Assembly: GCA_016214035.1 (NCBI GenBank)
Contig: JACRPF010000005.1
Coordinates: 434,001 to 498,000 of the forward strand
DNA length: 64,000 nt
Direction of reading: 5' to 3'
Source: Spirochaetota bacterium
GTDB taxonomy: Bacteria > Spirochaetota > Brachyspiria > Brachyspirales > JACRPF01
The notes beneath the pieces were generated by a model that did not search any database, had not been told where the DNA came from, and saw only the letters and a list, made by a program, of their open reading frames with translations. Made by a program: the position numbers and the translations under genes. Of the stretch, positions 41,747 to 50,555 are shown one piece after another. Position 1 is the first letter of the stretch; the number at the start of each line of letters is the position of its first letter.

Positions 41747-42877
41747 TTATTCCAACTGCCCGAACATTATCCGTTCCTTGCGGCTGTCCGAATAGTCGCC
41801 CTGCGTGACGGCAAGGTAGACGTTTCCCTGATATTCGCGGAACACCGGATATTGGAACGACTTTTCTGTCTCAAAACGATATTTTCGTTCCCACGTTTTC
41901 CCGTCGATGGATACGTCCACATTGAACACGGACCGGTTCGCACCGTTGACCGCTGCCGCGTCCTGCCAGCCGAGATAATAGACGCCGTTGATACAGTCGA
42001 ATGTGGGTTTGGAATATGATCCGGTTTTTACATGGTCGCGGTGTGTGCCGCGGCTCCATGTCCTGCCGTCGGTGCTTGTCGTGATGAGGTAATTATTATT
42101 GCCGCCTTCCTGCCGGCATATCGCCATCCAGGTTCCGTCGGGAAGACGGTTCACGGCGGACTCGGTCATCTTCGGCTTGCAGGGTTCATTGTAATGGCCG
42201 ATCACGGTAAACGTGTCCATGCCGTCATTGAGCGTTGCGAGCGCATTCTGACCGGCGATGTAATTGTTCAGCACCACATACGTTTTTCCGTCCCAGCGCT
42301 TGAACGAATCGAAGATGTAGAAACCGAAATCCGCCGCGGGAAGCGGAAATCCCTGACGTGCGGCGTCTTCATGAAAATATTTCGGCTGCATGTCGAACGT
42401 TCCGGCCGATGTTGTCAATTTTGTCCGGAAGATGCGGTTGATGAACATCACTCGTTTCATGTCAAAATCGATATGCCACGTCTGCGCCTGACGTTTGCCG
42501 GGGTCTTCGCTCGCGAAATAACAGCGCAGCGTTGTAGTGTCCTTCTGTATGATGCGCGGCACGAAGCATGCGCCGGGCGGTAGTGCTTCATTCTCATATT
42601 CTTGGCCGGAACGTGCGAATGGAATGATCTTTTCTACAGCACCCGTTTTGACATCGACAACCGACAGCGCCGCGTAGACATAGTGCCACGCCGCACTCTC
42701 GCCCGGTTCTTTGTCGTTCGCCTCGTAGACGATATACGCTTTGCCGTTGACGATGGCCATCTCCGCGTCATGTGCGCCTTTGACCACCGGTGCGGATATC
42801 TTCACAAGTCCCGCGAGTACTTTGTCTGCCGCCGCTTTCGGGTTCCAATCGGATGCGAGTATACTCTGTCCGCTCAT
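41747..42877 (-). CDS. BNR/sialidase-fold protein, divergent
   Basis: 376 residues with no signal peptide. A beta-propeller with fewer clear Asp boxes: TSTDGRTWSRGTH and VSIDGKTWERK. Other blades are marked by GKAYIVYEAND, GKTYVVLNNYIAG and GNVYLAVTQGDYS. Its start overlaps the stop of the next BNR gene by four bases (ATGA), so the two are coupled and probably act on the same sugar or form a complex. Enzymatic role unproven; GH33- or GH43-like activity is possible. Confidence 0.72.
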   Translation of the reverse strand: MSGQSILASDWNPKAAADKVLAGLVKISAPVVKGAHDAEMAIVNGKAYIVYEANDKEPGESAAWHYVYAALSVVDVKTGAVEKIIPFARSGQEYENEALPPGACFVPRIIQKDTTTLRCYFASEDPGKRQAQTWHIDFDMKRVMFINRIFRTKLTTSAGTFDMQPKYFHEDAARQGFPLPAADFGFYIFDSFKRWDGKTYVVLNNYIAGQNALATLNDGMDTFTVIGHYNEPCKPKMTESAVNRLPDGTWMAICRQEGGNNNYLITTSTDGRTWSRGTHRDHVKTGSYSKPTFDCINGVYYLGWQDAAAVNGANRSVFNVDVSIDGKTWERKYRFETEKSFQYPVFREYQGNVYLAVTQGDYSDSRKERIMFGQLE

Positions 42878-43962
42878 GATATCCCCCCGAGCCTGCTGAC
42901 GGTTATTTTAAGTGCGCTGTTCTTGTCGATAATTTTGCCCGCAAGAATATCCCGTTCGGTGAACCGCGCCATGAGTATCTCGCGGGCCTGCTGTCCGGGC
43001 ACTACATCGTTACTATACATGGCGCCGCGCTCACGGTCATATACGGCATAGATGACGCCGTCGTCAGTCTCTACCGCATCGGGATACGACACACTTTGCC
43101 GTTCATCGAGCATGAGAAAACCTTCCCACGTTCTGCACTCATCGCGTGACAGCATCGCCGTGAGATTGTTTCTGCCGGAAAAGTTATGGTGATTGATGAG
43201 GAGGATATTTCCCGAGCGAAGCCGCCTGATAAAAAACCGCGAATTGGGCCCTTTAATACCGCTGTCTTCACCCGGTGTCCACGATACGCCCCGGTCGCTT
43301 GAGTAACTTCTGCCGATGCCGTAGGCGGTGCGTACCAGCATCAGAAGACGGCCGTCCTTAAGCTCCAGCACCATATGTTCGTCGAACGTCCGTTCGGGTA
43401 CGTCGGCGCCGCCGATACGGGTGAAATGCTGTCCATTGTCGGTCGAACGATACACGAATGACCGGCGGAGTTCATCATGTGACACGGCTCCCGGAACTAC
43501 ATGTACGCCCGTGTTCCATATTGCTATCGGGAACAGCCATTCGCCACCAGACAGTACGGTAGGTTTATTCATCATGATGTCATTGCCGATTATCCTTGGT
43601 GTAGACCACACAAGTTCTTCAGCATCGGGGTTATCGCATACGGATGCCCATACGGCATGCTCCGGCATAACGCTCCAGATGAACCACAGCCTGCCGAGAG
43701 GATCAATCCAGAGACAGGGATCGTAGCAGCGATAATCATCGCCCTTGTATGCGACTGCAACGGGTTCGCTCCATGTCCTGCCGTCATCGTCGCTTGTTAC
43801 GAGCAGACAATAGTTGCCGAGTTCTTCGGTTACTCCGCCGCTGTAGAAGGTTGCGAATATCCGGCCTTTCTTTGTCCGTTCGATGCCGGGTATGCCCTGC
43901 CATTTCCGATTGTCGGAATAGAAATCATGAAGGCGGTTTTTGTCGGTGAGTAACATAGTCAT
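42874..43962 (-). CDS. BNR/Asp-box sialidase-fold protein
   Basis: 362 residues with no signal peptide. Asp boxes are visible in TSDDDGRTWSEP, RSTDNGQHFTRI, YSSDRGVSWTPG and LSRDECRTWEG; the early IPGIERTKKGRIFATFYSGG is the usual first blade of this subfamily. It ends FTERDILAGKIIDKNSAL, nearly matching the end of the neighbour at 44157 (FTEDDVLNGKVTSQ), so these two are paralogues. TATATT lies just before the first two ATGs, so the message may be nearly leaderless. Coupled to the next gene by a four-base overlap. Confidence 0.82.
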   Translation of the reverse strand: MTMLLTDKNRLHDFYSDNRKWQGIPGIERTKKGRIFATFYSGGVTEELGNYCLLVTSDDDGRTWSEPVAVAYKGDDYRCYDPCLWIDPLGRLWFIWSVMPEHAVWASVCDNPDAEELVWSTPRIIGNDIMMNKPTVLSGGEWLFPIAIWNTGVHVVPGAVSHDELRRSFVYRSTDNGQHFTRIGGADVPERTFDEHMVLELKDGRLLMLVRTAYGIGRSYSSDRGVSWTPGEDSGIKGPNSRFFIRRLRSGNILLINHHNFSGRNNLTAMLSRDECRTWEGFLMLDERQSVSYPDAVETDDGVIYAVYDRERGAMYSNDVVPGQQAREILMARFTERDILAGKIIDKNSALKITVSRLGGIS

Positions 43963-44014
43963 ATAATATACCTTCTATTTTGAACATTGCACGCAAAATA
44001 TTTTCATAGAGCGA

Positions 44015-44156
44015 TGTCGCTTTCGCGGTGCGTCCAGCACCGCTTGCGCTCGGCGTTAGCGCGGGGGTATTTTCTTCCATGCGCATCCATGCGCGTACTA
44101 TTTTTTGTTATATCGTCATTTAATCTTTTTGATGCCGATGAATATGTCCCGCGCTA
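44015..44156 (-). repeat. Stop-codon-anchored structured repeat, copy B
   Basis: On the minus strand the repeat starts with TAGCGCGGGACA at 44156, immediately after the TAA stop (44159-44157) of the BNR gene. The inner hairpin is GCGCAT/ATGCGC at 44081-44094 and the second hairpin GCGGTGC/GCACCGC at 44025-44043. The 3' arm (44058-44067 region, AGCGCGGG read on plus) can pair with the start. Same order and spacing as copies A and C. Apart from it, 43963-44156 holds only upstream sequence of the next BNR gene. Confidence 0.85.
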
Positions 44157-45326
44157 TTATCTCCATTCCCATCCCTGACGCCACGGTCCCCGCGCCTTGT
44201 TCACGATATGACTCAACATGCCGCGTTGTGATGTGACTTTCCCGTTGAGTACATCATCCTCGGTGAAACGCGCGCAGAGTATTTCCCGCTCGCCGCCCCG
44301 GTCGCGGTCATAGGTGATGACGATACTGCCGTCGTCCTCCTGAAACCCGTCGGGATAGGTGACCGAGTCGCGTCCGTCGAGGAGCAGTCCGCCGCTCCAG
44401 GTCTTACCGTCATCATCCGAGACGAACGCCGAAAGATGCGACCGCTTGCCCGGCGTCTCGTTGATAATCGCGCCGTGTTTGACGATGAGTATGCGTCCCG
44501 AGGCGAGTCTTCGCAGAAAAAAACGCGCGTTCATGCTTTTGATGAATGACGGCTTTGGTTCAGTCCATGTGTGCCCCGCATCGGATGAAAAACTTTCGAC
44601 AAGACCCTTCGCATTGCGGCAGAGCATCCAGAGCGTGCCGTCGTTCTTTTCAACAATCATGTGCTCGTCGAAATCCGGATCGGGGTTCTTCACGCCGCCG
44701 CGCCGCTGCCATGTCTTTCCTTCGTCAGTGGAAACGAACCAGTTCGCCATGCGCATGTAGTCCAGCTCGTGATAGAGCTCGCGGCATTCGTCGGTGTTTA
44801 TTTTGCCGCGGTCCCAGAGCGATACCGGCAGCAGCCATTCGCCGTTTTTCAGTATGGTAGGTTTATTGAGCGTTGCGCCGTGCCAGATGCGGAACGGTTT
44901 GCTGAAGGAAAGTTTTTTTGCGTCGGGATTATTGCATATCATCGCCCATGATCCGCCGCGGCCGTCGAAGGATCCTATGGAGTAGGTGAAGAACACCCAC
45001 AGCCGTCCGCGCGGGTCTATCCATATATTGCCTACAAGAACGCTCCGGCGAAGCGGTGTGCCCGGGTCCTGCGAATCGATGACCATGCACGGTTTCGACC
45101 ACGTTTTCATGCCGTCGTCGCTTGTCGCAAGCACCATATACGCCTGCGGGCTGTCGCCGCCGCCGATCCACATGTTGAAATAGCGGCCTTTTTTCGTCCG
45201 TGCGATGCCTTCCGAAAGCGCGAAATGCCTTACAGCGTCGCCGTAGCAGGGACCTGGATTCATGATGATTGATGGCGGTGTGAGCGTAGATTCGAGGAAT
45301 TCAGCGGGCAGTTGTGAACGTTCCAT
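44157..45326 (-). CDS. BNR/Asp-box sialidase-fold protein
   Basis: 389 residues with no signal peptide. Asp boxes in TSDDGMKTWSKP, VSTDEGKTWQRR, SSDAGHTWTEP and VSDDDGKTWSGG; opening blade ALSEGIARTKKGRYFNMW. A close paralogue of the product at 42874. AAGGAG precedes the ATG at 45326. First gene of the BNR-aldolase cluster. Lacking a secretion signal, it must act on imported sugars if it is an enzyme. Its stop is directly followed by the structured repeat. Confidence 0.84.
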   Translation of the reverse strand: MERSQLPAEFLESTLTPPSIIMNPGPCYGDAVRHFALSEGIARTKKGRYFNMWIGGGDSPQAYMVLATSDDGMKTWSKPCMVIDSQDPGTPLRRSVLVGNIWIDPRGRLWVFFTYSIGSFDGRGGSWAMICNNPDAKKLSFSKPFRIWHGATLNKPTILKNGEWLLPVSLWDRGKINTDECRELYHELDYMRMANWFVSTDEGKTWQRRGGVKNPDPDFDEHMIVEKNDGTLWMLCRNAKGLVESFSSDAGHTWTEPKPSFIKSMNARFFLRRLASGRILIVKHGAIINETPGKRSHLSAFVSDDDGKTWSGGLLLDGRDSVTYPDGFQEDDGSIVITYDRDRGGEREILCARFTEDDVLNGKVTSQRGMLSHIVNKARGPWRQGWEWR

Positions 45327-45378
45327 GATGTGTACTCCTTGGGCATAATGATAGCTATGCGGTGCGCCCTAGGCCATA

Positions 45379-45393
45379 GGGTATTTTTACATT
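45379..45393 (-). promoter_or_regulatory. Shared upstream motif AATGTAAAAATACCC, copy 2
   Basis: Upstream of the BNR gene at 45326; identical to 41699-41713. A second TGTAAAAAT lies at 45403-45411, 22-23 bases further up. The remaining intergenic sequence 45412-45567 shows nothing else. Confidence 0.35.
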
Positions 45394-45567
45394 CAAGTGG
45401 TCGATTTTTACAAAGTGAATGCATCATATATGCGTCTGCTAATAAATGGAACGGCCTCAATGCGAACAAGGGGATATGCCAGTTCAAAATAACTATGAAA
45501 CGGGACATATACGGAGCAGATTCACATGCTAACCGGCAGAAATAAATACATCTCCCGCTGGAATACT

Positions 45568-46701
45568 TTAATTACATACGACGGATTTTCCGGTAGAGAT
45601 TGATTCGTAACAGGCATTCATTACACGCACTGCGGCCAGTCCGTCTTCTCCGGTACTTTCCACGTTGCGCATGCCGCGCACCGCGGCAAAAAAACTTCCG
45701 AGCCTGCTTTCGGTGATGAAGCGCTGTGCGGATACCACCGGCGGGATGAATCCCTGTGCCACACGCGGCGCACCCTCGAATATCAGCCTGTTGGGCGATG
45801 GATGAGCAGCCCCGAGCACATATGCGGGTTTATGCCAGTAGTCCGCCGCCATGAACGACTTTTCACCATAAGCCTTGATGAGCACCTCAAGAGACTTCGG
45901 CCAGAACAGTCTGCGTGTATCGCACTGCTCTTCCAGATGCGAATAGGATGGATTGATGAACACCGCGGTACCGTCGGTCAGTTCGGCGGTGATCGCCGCA
46001 TGATCTTCAACAGGAAGATCCGGGCGCATATTCTTTCCGGAGACGGCGAATACTTTTTTGAATTCCTTTCCCGTAAGCCAGCGGACGATGTCGTAGGGAT
46101 GCGGGTGGTCCGTGAGCGCCCCGCCGCGGCATATCGATTCCCCCGGACGTATCGCGACTTTCTTCCCGTACGAAAGCACTGGATCGCCCCAGTTCGGATA
46201 ATAGGTTATCGGCGACTGCGAGATATTGCTCACATAGAGCGCGTTGAGTTTTCCGAGCTTTCCGCCGCGTATCGCCTCGCGCATGGCGCGGTATTGTGCG
46301 TTGAAATGAAGCTCGAGTTCCACCTGCAGCATGACTTTCGCTTTGCGGCAGGCCGCTATCATCTCTTCGCATTGCTGTTCATCCATGGAGAGCACTTTCA
46401 TGCTGTACACGTGCTTGCCCATAGCCGCAGCCGCCAGTGTCTGCTCATGATGATGGAAATTGTCGCTTCCCACGATGACAGCCTCGACATCGCGGTGTTT
46501 TTCGAACATGGTCTTCCAGTCACTGTAGAATTGCACCGGGAGTCCCTTTGCGCGGAAAAAATCTTCGGCGTATTTCAATCGCACGGGATCGGTCTCGGTT
46601 ATCGCCTCGAGTTTGAAGAGTTCGGTGTGTGAGAGATCTTCATAATAAAATTTCACATGCGGATTTGCCGATGACGTGATGATGATCGACAGCGGTTTCA
46701 T
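45568..46701 (-). CDS. Gfo/Idh/MocA-family oxidoreductase
   Basis: 377 residues from the ATG at 46701 (GGGAGG seven bases upstream). N-terminal Rossmann domain, but the first glycine motif is altered to SIIITSSANPHVK. VEAVIVGSDNFHHHEQTLAA and MGKHVYSMKVLSMDE keep the catalytic Lys, although the usual EKP is M-K-V. C-terminal DHPHPYDIVRWLTG is typical. It probably oxidises or epimerises a sugar with NAD(P). Last gene of the six-gene operon, overlapping the gene before by four bases (ATGA). Confidence 0.88.
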   Translation of the reverse strand: MKPLSIIITSSANPHVKFYYEDLSHTELFKLEAITETDPVRLKYAEDFFRAKGLPVQFYSDWKTMFEKHRDVEAVIVGSDNFHHHEQTLAAAAMGKHVYSMKVLSMDEQQCEEMIAACRKAKVMLQVELELHFNAQYRAMREAIRGGKLGKLNALYVSNISQSPITYYPNWGDPVLSYGKKVAIRPGESICRGGALTDHPHPYDIVRWLTGKEFKKVFAVSGKNMRPDLPVEDHAAITAELTDGTAVFINPSYSHLEEQCDTRRLFWPKSLEVLIKAYGEKSFMAADYWHKPAYVLGAAHPSPNRLIFEGAPRVAQGFIPPVVSAQRFITESRLGSFFAAVRGMRNVESTGEDGLAAVRVMNACYESISTGKSVVCN

Positions 46702-47579
46702 GCCGCACCTCCCACGGCAACGGACTCGCCGGAGCGGAGTGCTTCCGCCACTGCGCCGGAGTATCGCTCCGCGGCACCGGTACACGGCGACGCATAGGCA
46801 CCGGCGAAGATAAGCCCGATCATCCGGAAATAGAGATCATCGATCTCGTCCGTGCCGTTCCAGTCCATATGCTCATTGACCTCATGACGCGAGTCCCGGT
46901 CATCGGCGATCAGTACGCCCTCATCGTTCTCGTATCCGTAGAGCGGCATGTTCGAAACGACGCCGCCGGTGAAATACGTGTGAAGAAAACGGACCGGCGC
47001 AAGCGATTCGGGGAGCATATCATTGACCGTAAGTTCCGCCACGATATTCCCTGCCAGCGTCACCAGTCCGAAGACGCCGTTCTTTCCCGCTTTCCGGAGC
47101 TGTATTGAGACGGCGGGGACTCCCGCGATATACGAGGCGAGATCGATGAATTCCGGAAGCCGTGATGCGAATGACGGTCTTCCCTTCGCGTATGATTTCG
47201 GCATTTCCCAGAATATGCGCATCGATGTCATATCACCGGGAATGTTCGCCGCCATGTACTGCCTCACTTTTTCCACGATGCCCCATGCGCGGAGCGGATG
47301 TGACTCGACGTACCGTGACATATCATCGCCCGCTGCTTTCAGCTTCGCGCCGACTGCGGGTGATACGATGACCGTTTTCACCTGCGCTGCGAACGCACGG
47401 GCACGTGACACATCGTTAGACGCGCTCACATCGGCGATATCCGCCGGTGCCGGTGAATCGCTCACGGCAGCATCACTATCGTAGAATGCGAACGCTTTTG
47501 TTTTCATCGCCCGTTCGCCGTCTTCCTTGAGGACTATCGCCCGCTTTCGGGAACCGGGTTCATTGCCAAAGTTTTTCAC
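46698..47579 (-). CDS. Uncharacterised protein, possibly degenerate Gfo/Idh/MocA-like
   Basis: 293 residues from a GTG at 47579 (AAAGGAA upstream). No canonical glycine-rich nucleotide motif. KTVIVSPAVGAKLKAAG and the C-terminal VSIQLRKAGKNGVFGLVTLA, then LHTYFTGGVVSNMPLYGYEN, recall the substrate-binding half of Gfo/Idh/MocA enzymes. Coupled by ATGA overlap to the true oxidoreductase at 45568, so it could be a non-catalytic partner subunit. Family not recognised with confidence. Confidence 0.55.
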   Translation of the reverse strand: MKNFGNEPGSRKRAIVLKEDGERAMKTKAFAFYDSDAAVSDSPAPADIADVSASNDVSRARAFAAQVKTVIVSPAVGAKLKAAGDDMSRYVESHPLRAWGIVEKVRQYMAANIPGDMTSMRIFWEMPKSYAKGRPSFASRLPEFIDLASYIAGVPAVSIQLRKAGKNGVFGLVTLAGNIVAELTVNDMLPESLAPVRFLHTYFTGGVVSNMPLYGYENDEGVLIADDRDSRHEVNEHMDWNGTDEIDDLYFRMIGLIFAGAYASPCTGAAERYSGAVAEALRSGESVAVGGAA

Positions 47580-47599
47580 GGTATATTCCTTTCGGACGT

Positions 47600-50548
47600 T
47601 TATTTTCCGCCGAGGCGGTATAATCTCGTCACCTGTTTCGGCATGTCTGCCGTTATTGCATCGACATCAGCACCGATCTGGCGTCCCGACAACGCATCGT
47701 AAACATCGCTCCGCTCCGGCAGCGATATCCTTTTCGGACCGCCGTTCACGGTGTGCAGCATGACGAAATTATTGTTTGCCGACAATACGTCATAGGTGTC
47801 GCTGTACACATGTACGCCGGCATATCTGCAAAGGCCGTTGAGCATTTCCTTGGTAAGCGGAACAAGCGAATACACCGAGCGCCAGGTGCCGAATTCTCTG
47901 ACTGCAATGATAGACATATCATTGTATCGCGCCAGCGTCCCGGCTTTCGGATCATCTGCCCAGAACAGCGGGCCCAGATTGTGTATAGTGCCGTCCGCAG
48001 CGTATTTCGCGGTTATCGGATGCGATACATCGGCAATGGATACCTTCACCTGCGCGTTTCTGTTCTCGCTTCGCATCGTAATCCCGGTCAGATCCGTCAT
48101 GGACGATACATCAAACCTGTTGCCGGATATCACTCCTGATGCATATACCCAGACGGATACGGCGTTGTTGCGCTTGATCTTCTGTTCAATCGCGGTGCGT
48201 ACTTCTTTTGTTACTTTGTAGGAATTCAGGAAGATATACATCTTATAATTCGGAAAACGCGCATTGGTGATGTCGTGCATCAGATACATATCAAAGGGCG
48301 CGCCCATTATGCTCGCGTTGATCATCGTGCCGTACAGGAATGAACGGTTTTCGGCATTGTCGTTCGGGTTCATGTAGGAGAAACCGTCCTCGTCGGTGAT
48401 GAATGCCACTTCTTTCCGCGACGTCTTGTCCATGGCGAGAAATCTGCCGCTCGCATTTTTCATGAGCGCAATTTCCCGCATGATCTCATCCTGGTGAAAC
48501 ACATAATCACCGGCGATGAGAAACCACCATAAACCGGTGCCCCGGGTGAGTGAATAGCCGAAACTTCTTTGAATGACGGCTATTGTCTCATCAAGGTCGG
48601 CGGTCCTGCCGTATTCGCCTTTGGGAAAAAGGTGTGTCCGTATATCGGCTTCATCAATATATAACTTATTGTGCAGCTGGTAACTGGAGAAATATGCCGA
48701 TATGAAATTGCCCTCTTCACCGCCCCGGCGGCGGGAATAATCCGTCGGTGAGCAGATGAAATCGACATACGGCGATTCAAGCACGCTGCGCAATTGCTGA
48801 AAGCCGTGGTTCTCAAGCGTCTGTCCGGAAAAATAGAACGAGTATCCGTAAAATACTCCGGCAATTTTTTTACCGCCGGTTTCTTCCTTGCAGATGCGGC
48901 ACATTTTTATTATCTGATGCGATACCATATCGCTTAAAAAATCACGATAGTCCTTCACCTGCGCAAGCTTTGCCGGATCGCGAAGCGTGAGATACTCGGA
49001 CTGTCTGCGCTGTTCCGGCGAAGGGATGATGTTTTCTCCATCAAACGAGACATCGGGTAAAGCCCATGCAGTGCGCAGCGCATCGATGGTCGCATATTTT
49101 CCCATCAACCATGAGCGGAAGCGTTTTTTGGCTGCCGGGCCGTAATCGATCTTTCCTTTGTCGTTGCCGTACCAGAACCATTCCGACGAATAGCCGCCTG
49201 CGGGGTGATATCCGATGACGTGTGATACATAATCGCTTGCCTCGATATGCCGGATGAAATCGCGAAGCATACGCTCATAACTTGTCTCCCATACCTCGGA
49301 GGCGAGCGAGTTCTGTCCCGAATCCCTGATCGCGTTGTTCGCACTGTAATAGCTGTGCTCGTCGGGGTGGCGGTCTGTCCACCACTTCGGCGACTCCACT
49401 TTTATGCGCACCAATATCCGCGCTTTGGGGTTAGCCGCGATGACTTTTTTTATACGGGCATCGACGTCCGAAAAATCGTATTTGCCCTCATCGAGCCAGA
49501 GGAGTTTACCGCCCACGGTAAACGCGCCGGTGCTGATGATATCGCTGTAGAGGTCCACACCGGCCGCGGCAAAATCCCTGCATGAGTCGATTGAATTGGA
49601 CCCGCCAAAGCAATACGGCATCATCGCCATGGGATACCACGGTGTATCGTTGATATGGAGCGCGGGTACTCCGGCATGGTTTCCGATGAATGCGGTCGGA
49701 TTAGCCGCGTTGCGTGATTCTGCGGGTATATTCGTTTCATAGGCCGCGGTCAATTGCAGTTTCTTTTTAAATAAAGGATCATATCCCGGCGTGACCACAT
49801 CGGCGGCACCGAAATCAACGTTTCTTGTCCGGTATTTTTTCATATCAGCGTCATAGATGGATCTTATTGCACCGGGATCAAGCTGCTTCGAATAGATGCG
49901 GACATCGTCGATGAGTCCGTCGAAAATAAATCCGTTCTTCGTTGAACCGCTCATCTGTCCGGCACCGAGTGTGACGGGTGCGTCATTTACCGGCAAATCG
50001 GCGCAATCGATCTTTACCTGAGCGACCTGTGTTCCATCGATATTAAGCGCGATGTTGCCGTTCCTGAACGTTGCGGCTACCTGCGTCCATCGCCGCATGG
50101 CGAGTTTCGGCGCCGTGATGCCGGGTGCATTGTAATCCTTTCCGGCGACCATGAACAGCCCCTGCCAGGCCCCCGCGGGGTCTTTGAATTTGAACTCCGG
50201 AAATCCGTTGCAGATCGAGAGGTAGAACTGTATCTTTTCGGGGGTGGTGCTTCTGTCGCCCTTTGAGACCACCGTCTGATACAGCGGCAGTGAATTCACG
50301 GCAACCCATGCAGACACGGTCATCTCGTTCTGAATATCGAACCGCTTTCCGGTATTCACCGACACATCGATGCTCGGTGTCGTGCGCAGCGCGCCGTTCA
50401 CTATCGTACTTTTTTCAGCGATGCATTCGTTCAGGCCGGTCTTGTCGGTAAATCGCCGGCCCGCTGCTTCACTGAAATCGATCCACACTACGGGGGTCTG
50501 CGCCGCCAGCGCATATACAAATGCCAGTAGAAACAGTATTTTATTCAT
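47600..50548 (-). CDS. Secreted LamG + GH42-like clan A glycosidase
   Basis: 982 residues: signal peptide (ILFLLAFVYALAAQ), a LamG/concanavalin-like domain to about residue 230 (GLIDDVRIYSKQLDPGAIRS is its typical end), then a GH42-type barrel. Candidate acid/base Glu lies in YHPAGGYSSEWFWYG and nucleophile in LYIDEADIRTHLF. A GATase-like trimerisation domain (KEVAFITDEDGFSYMN and MYIFLNSYKVTKEVRT) follows. GH42 enzymes remove beta-galactose or related sugars. Twenty bases before the next gene, in the six-gene operon. LamG probably binds the glycan or the cell surface. Confidence 0.8.
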   Translation of the reverse strand: MNKILFLLAFVYALAAQTPVVWIDFSEAAGRRFTDKTGLNECIAEKSTIVNGALRTTPSIDVSVNTGKRFDIQNEMTVSAWVAVNSLPLYQTVVSKGDRSTTPEKIQFYLSICNGFPEFKFKDPAGAWQGLFMVAGKDYNAPGITAPKLAMRRWTQVAATFRNGNIALNIDGTQVAQVKIDCADLPVNDAPVTLGAGQMSGSTKNGFIFDGLIDDVRIYSKQLDPGAIRSIYDADMKKYRTRNVDFGAADVVTPGYDPLFKKKLQLTAAYETNIPAESRNAANPTAFIGNHAGVPALHINDTPWYPMAMMPYCFGGSNSIDSCRDFAAAGVDLYSDIISTGAFTVGGKLLWLDEGKYDFSDVDARIKKVIAANPKARILVRIKVESPKWWTDRHPDEHSYYSANNAIRDSGQNSLASEVWETSYERMLRDFIRHIEASDYVSHVIGYHPAGGYSSEWFWYGNDKGKIDYGPAAKKRFRSWLMGKYATIDALRTAWALPDVSFDGENIIPSPEQRRQSEYLTLRDPAKLAQVKDYRDFLSDMVSHQIIKMCRICKEETGGKKIAGVFYGYSFYFSGQTLENHGFQQLRSVLESPYVDFICSPTDYSRRRGGEEGNFISAYFSSYQLHNKLYIDEADIRTHLFPKGEYGRTADLDETIAVIQRSFGYSLTRGTGLWWFLIAGDYVFHQDEIMREIALMKNASGRFLAMDKTSRKEVAFITDEDGFSYMNPNDNAENRSFLYGTMINASIMGAPFDMYLMHDITNARFPNYKMYIFLNSYKVTKEVRTAIEQKIKRNNAVSVWVYASGVISGNRFDVSSMTDLTGITMRSENRNAQVKVSIADVSHPITAKYAADGTIHNLGPLFWADDPKAGTLARYNDMSIIAVREFGTWRSVYSLVPLTKEMLNGLCRYAGVHVYSDTYDVLSANNNFVMLHTVNGGPKRISLPERSDVYDALSGRQIGADVDAITADMPKQVTRLYRLGGK

Positions 50549-50555
50549 TTGGATC

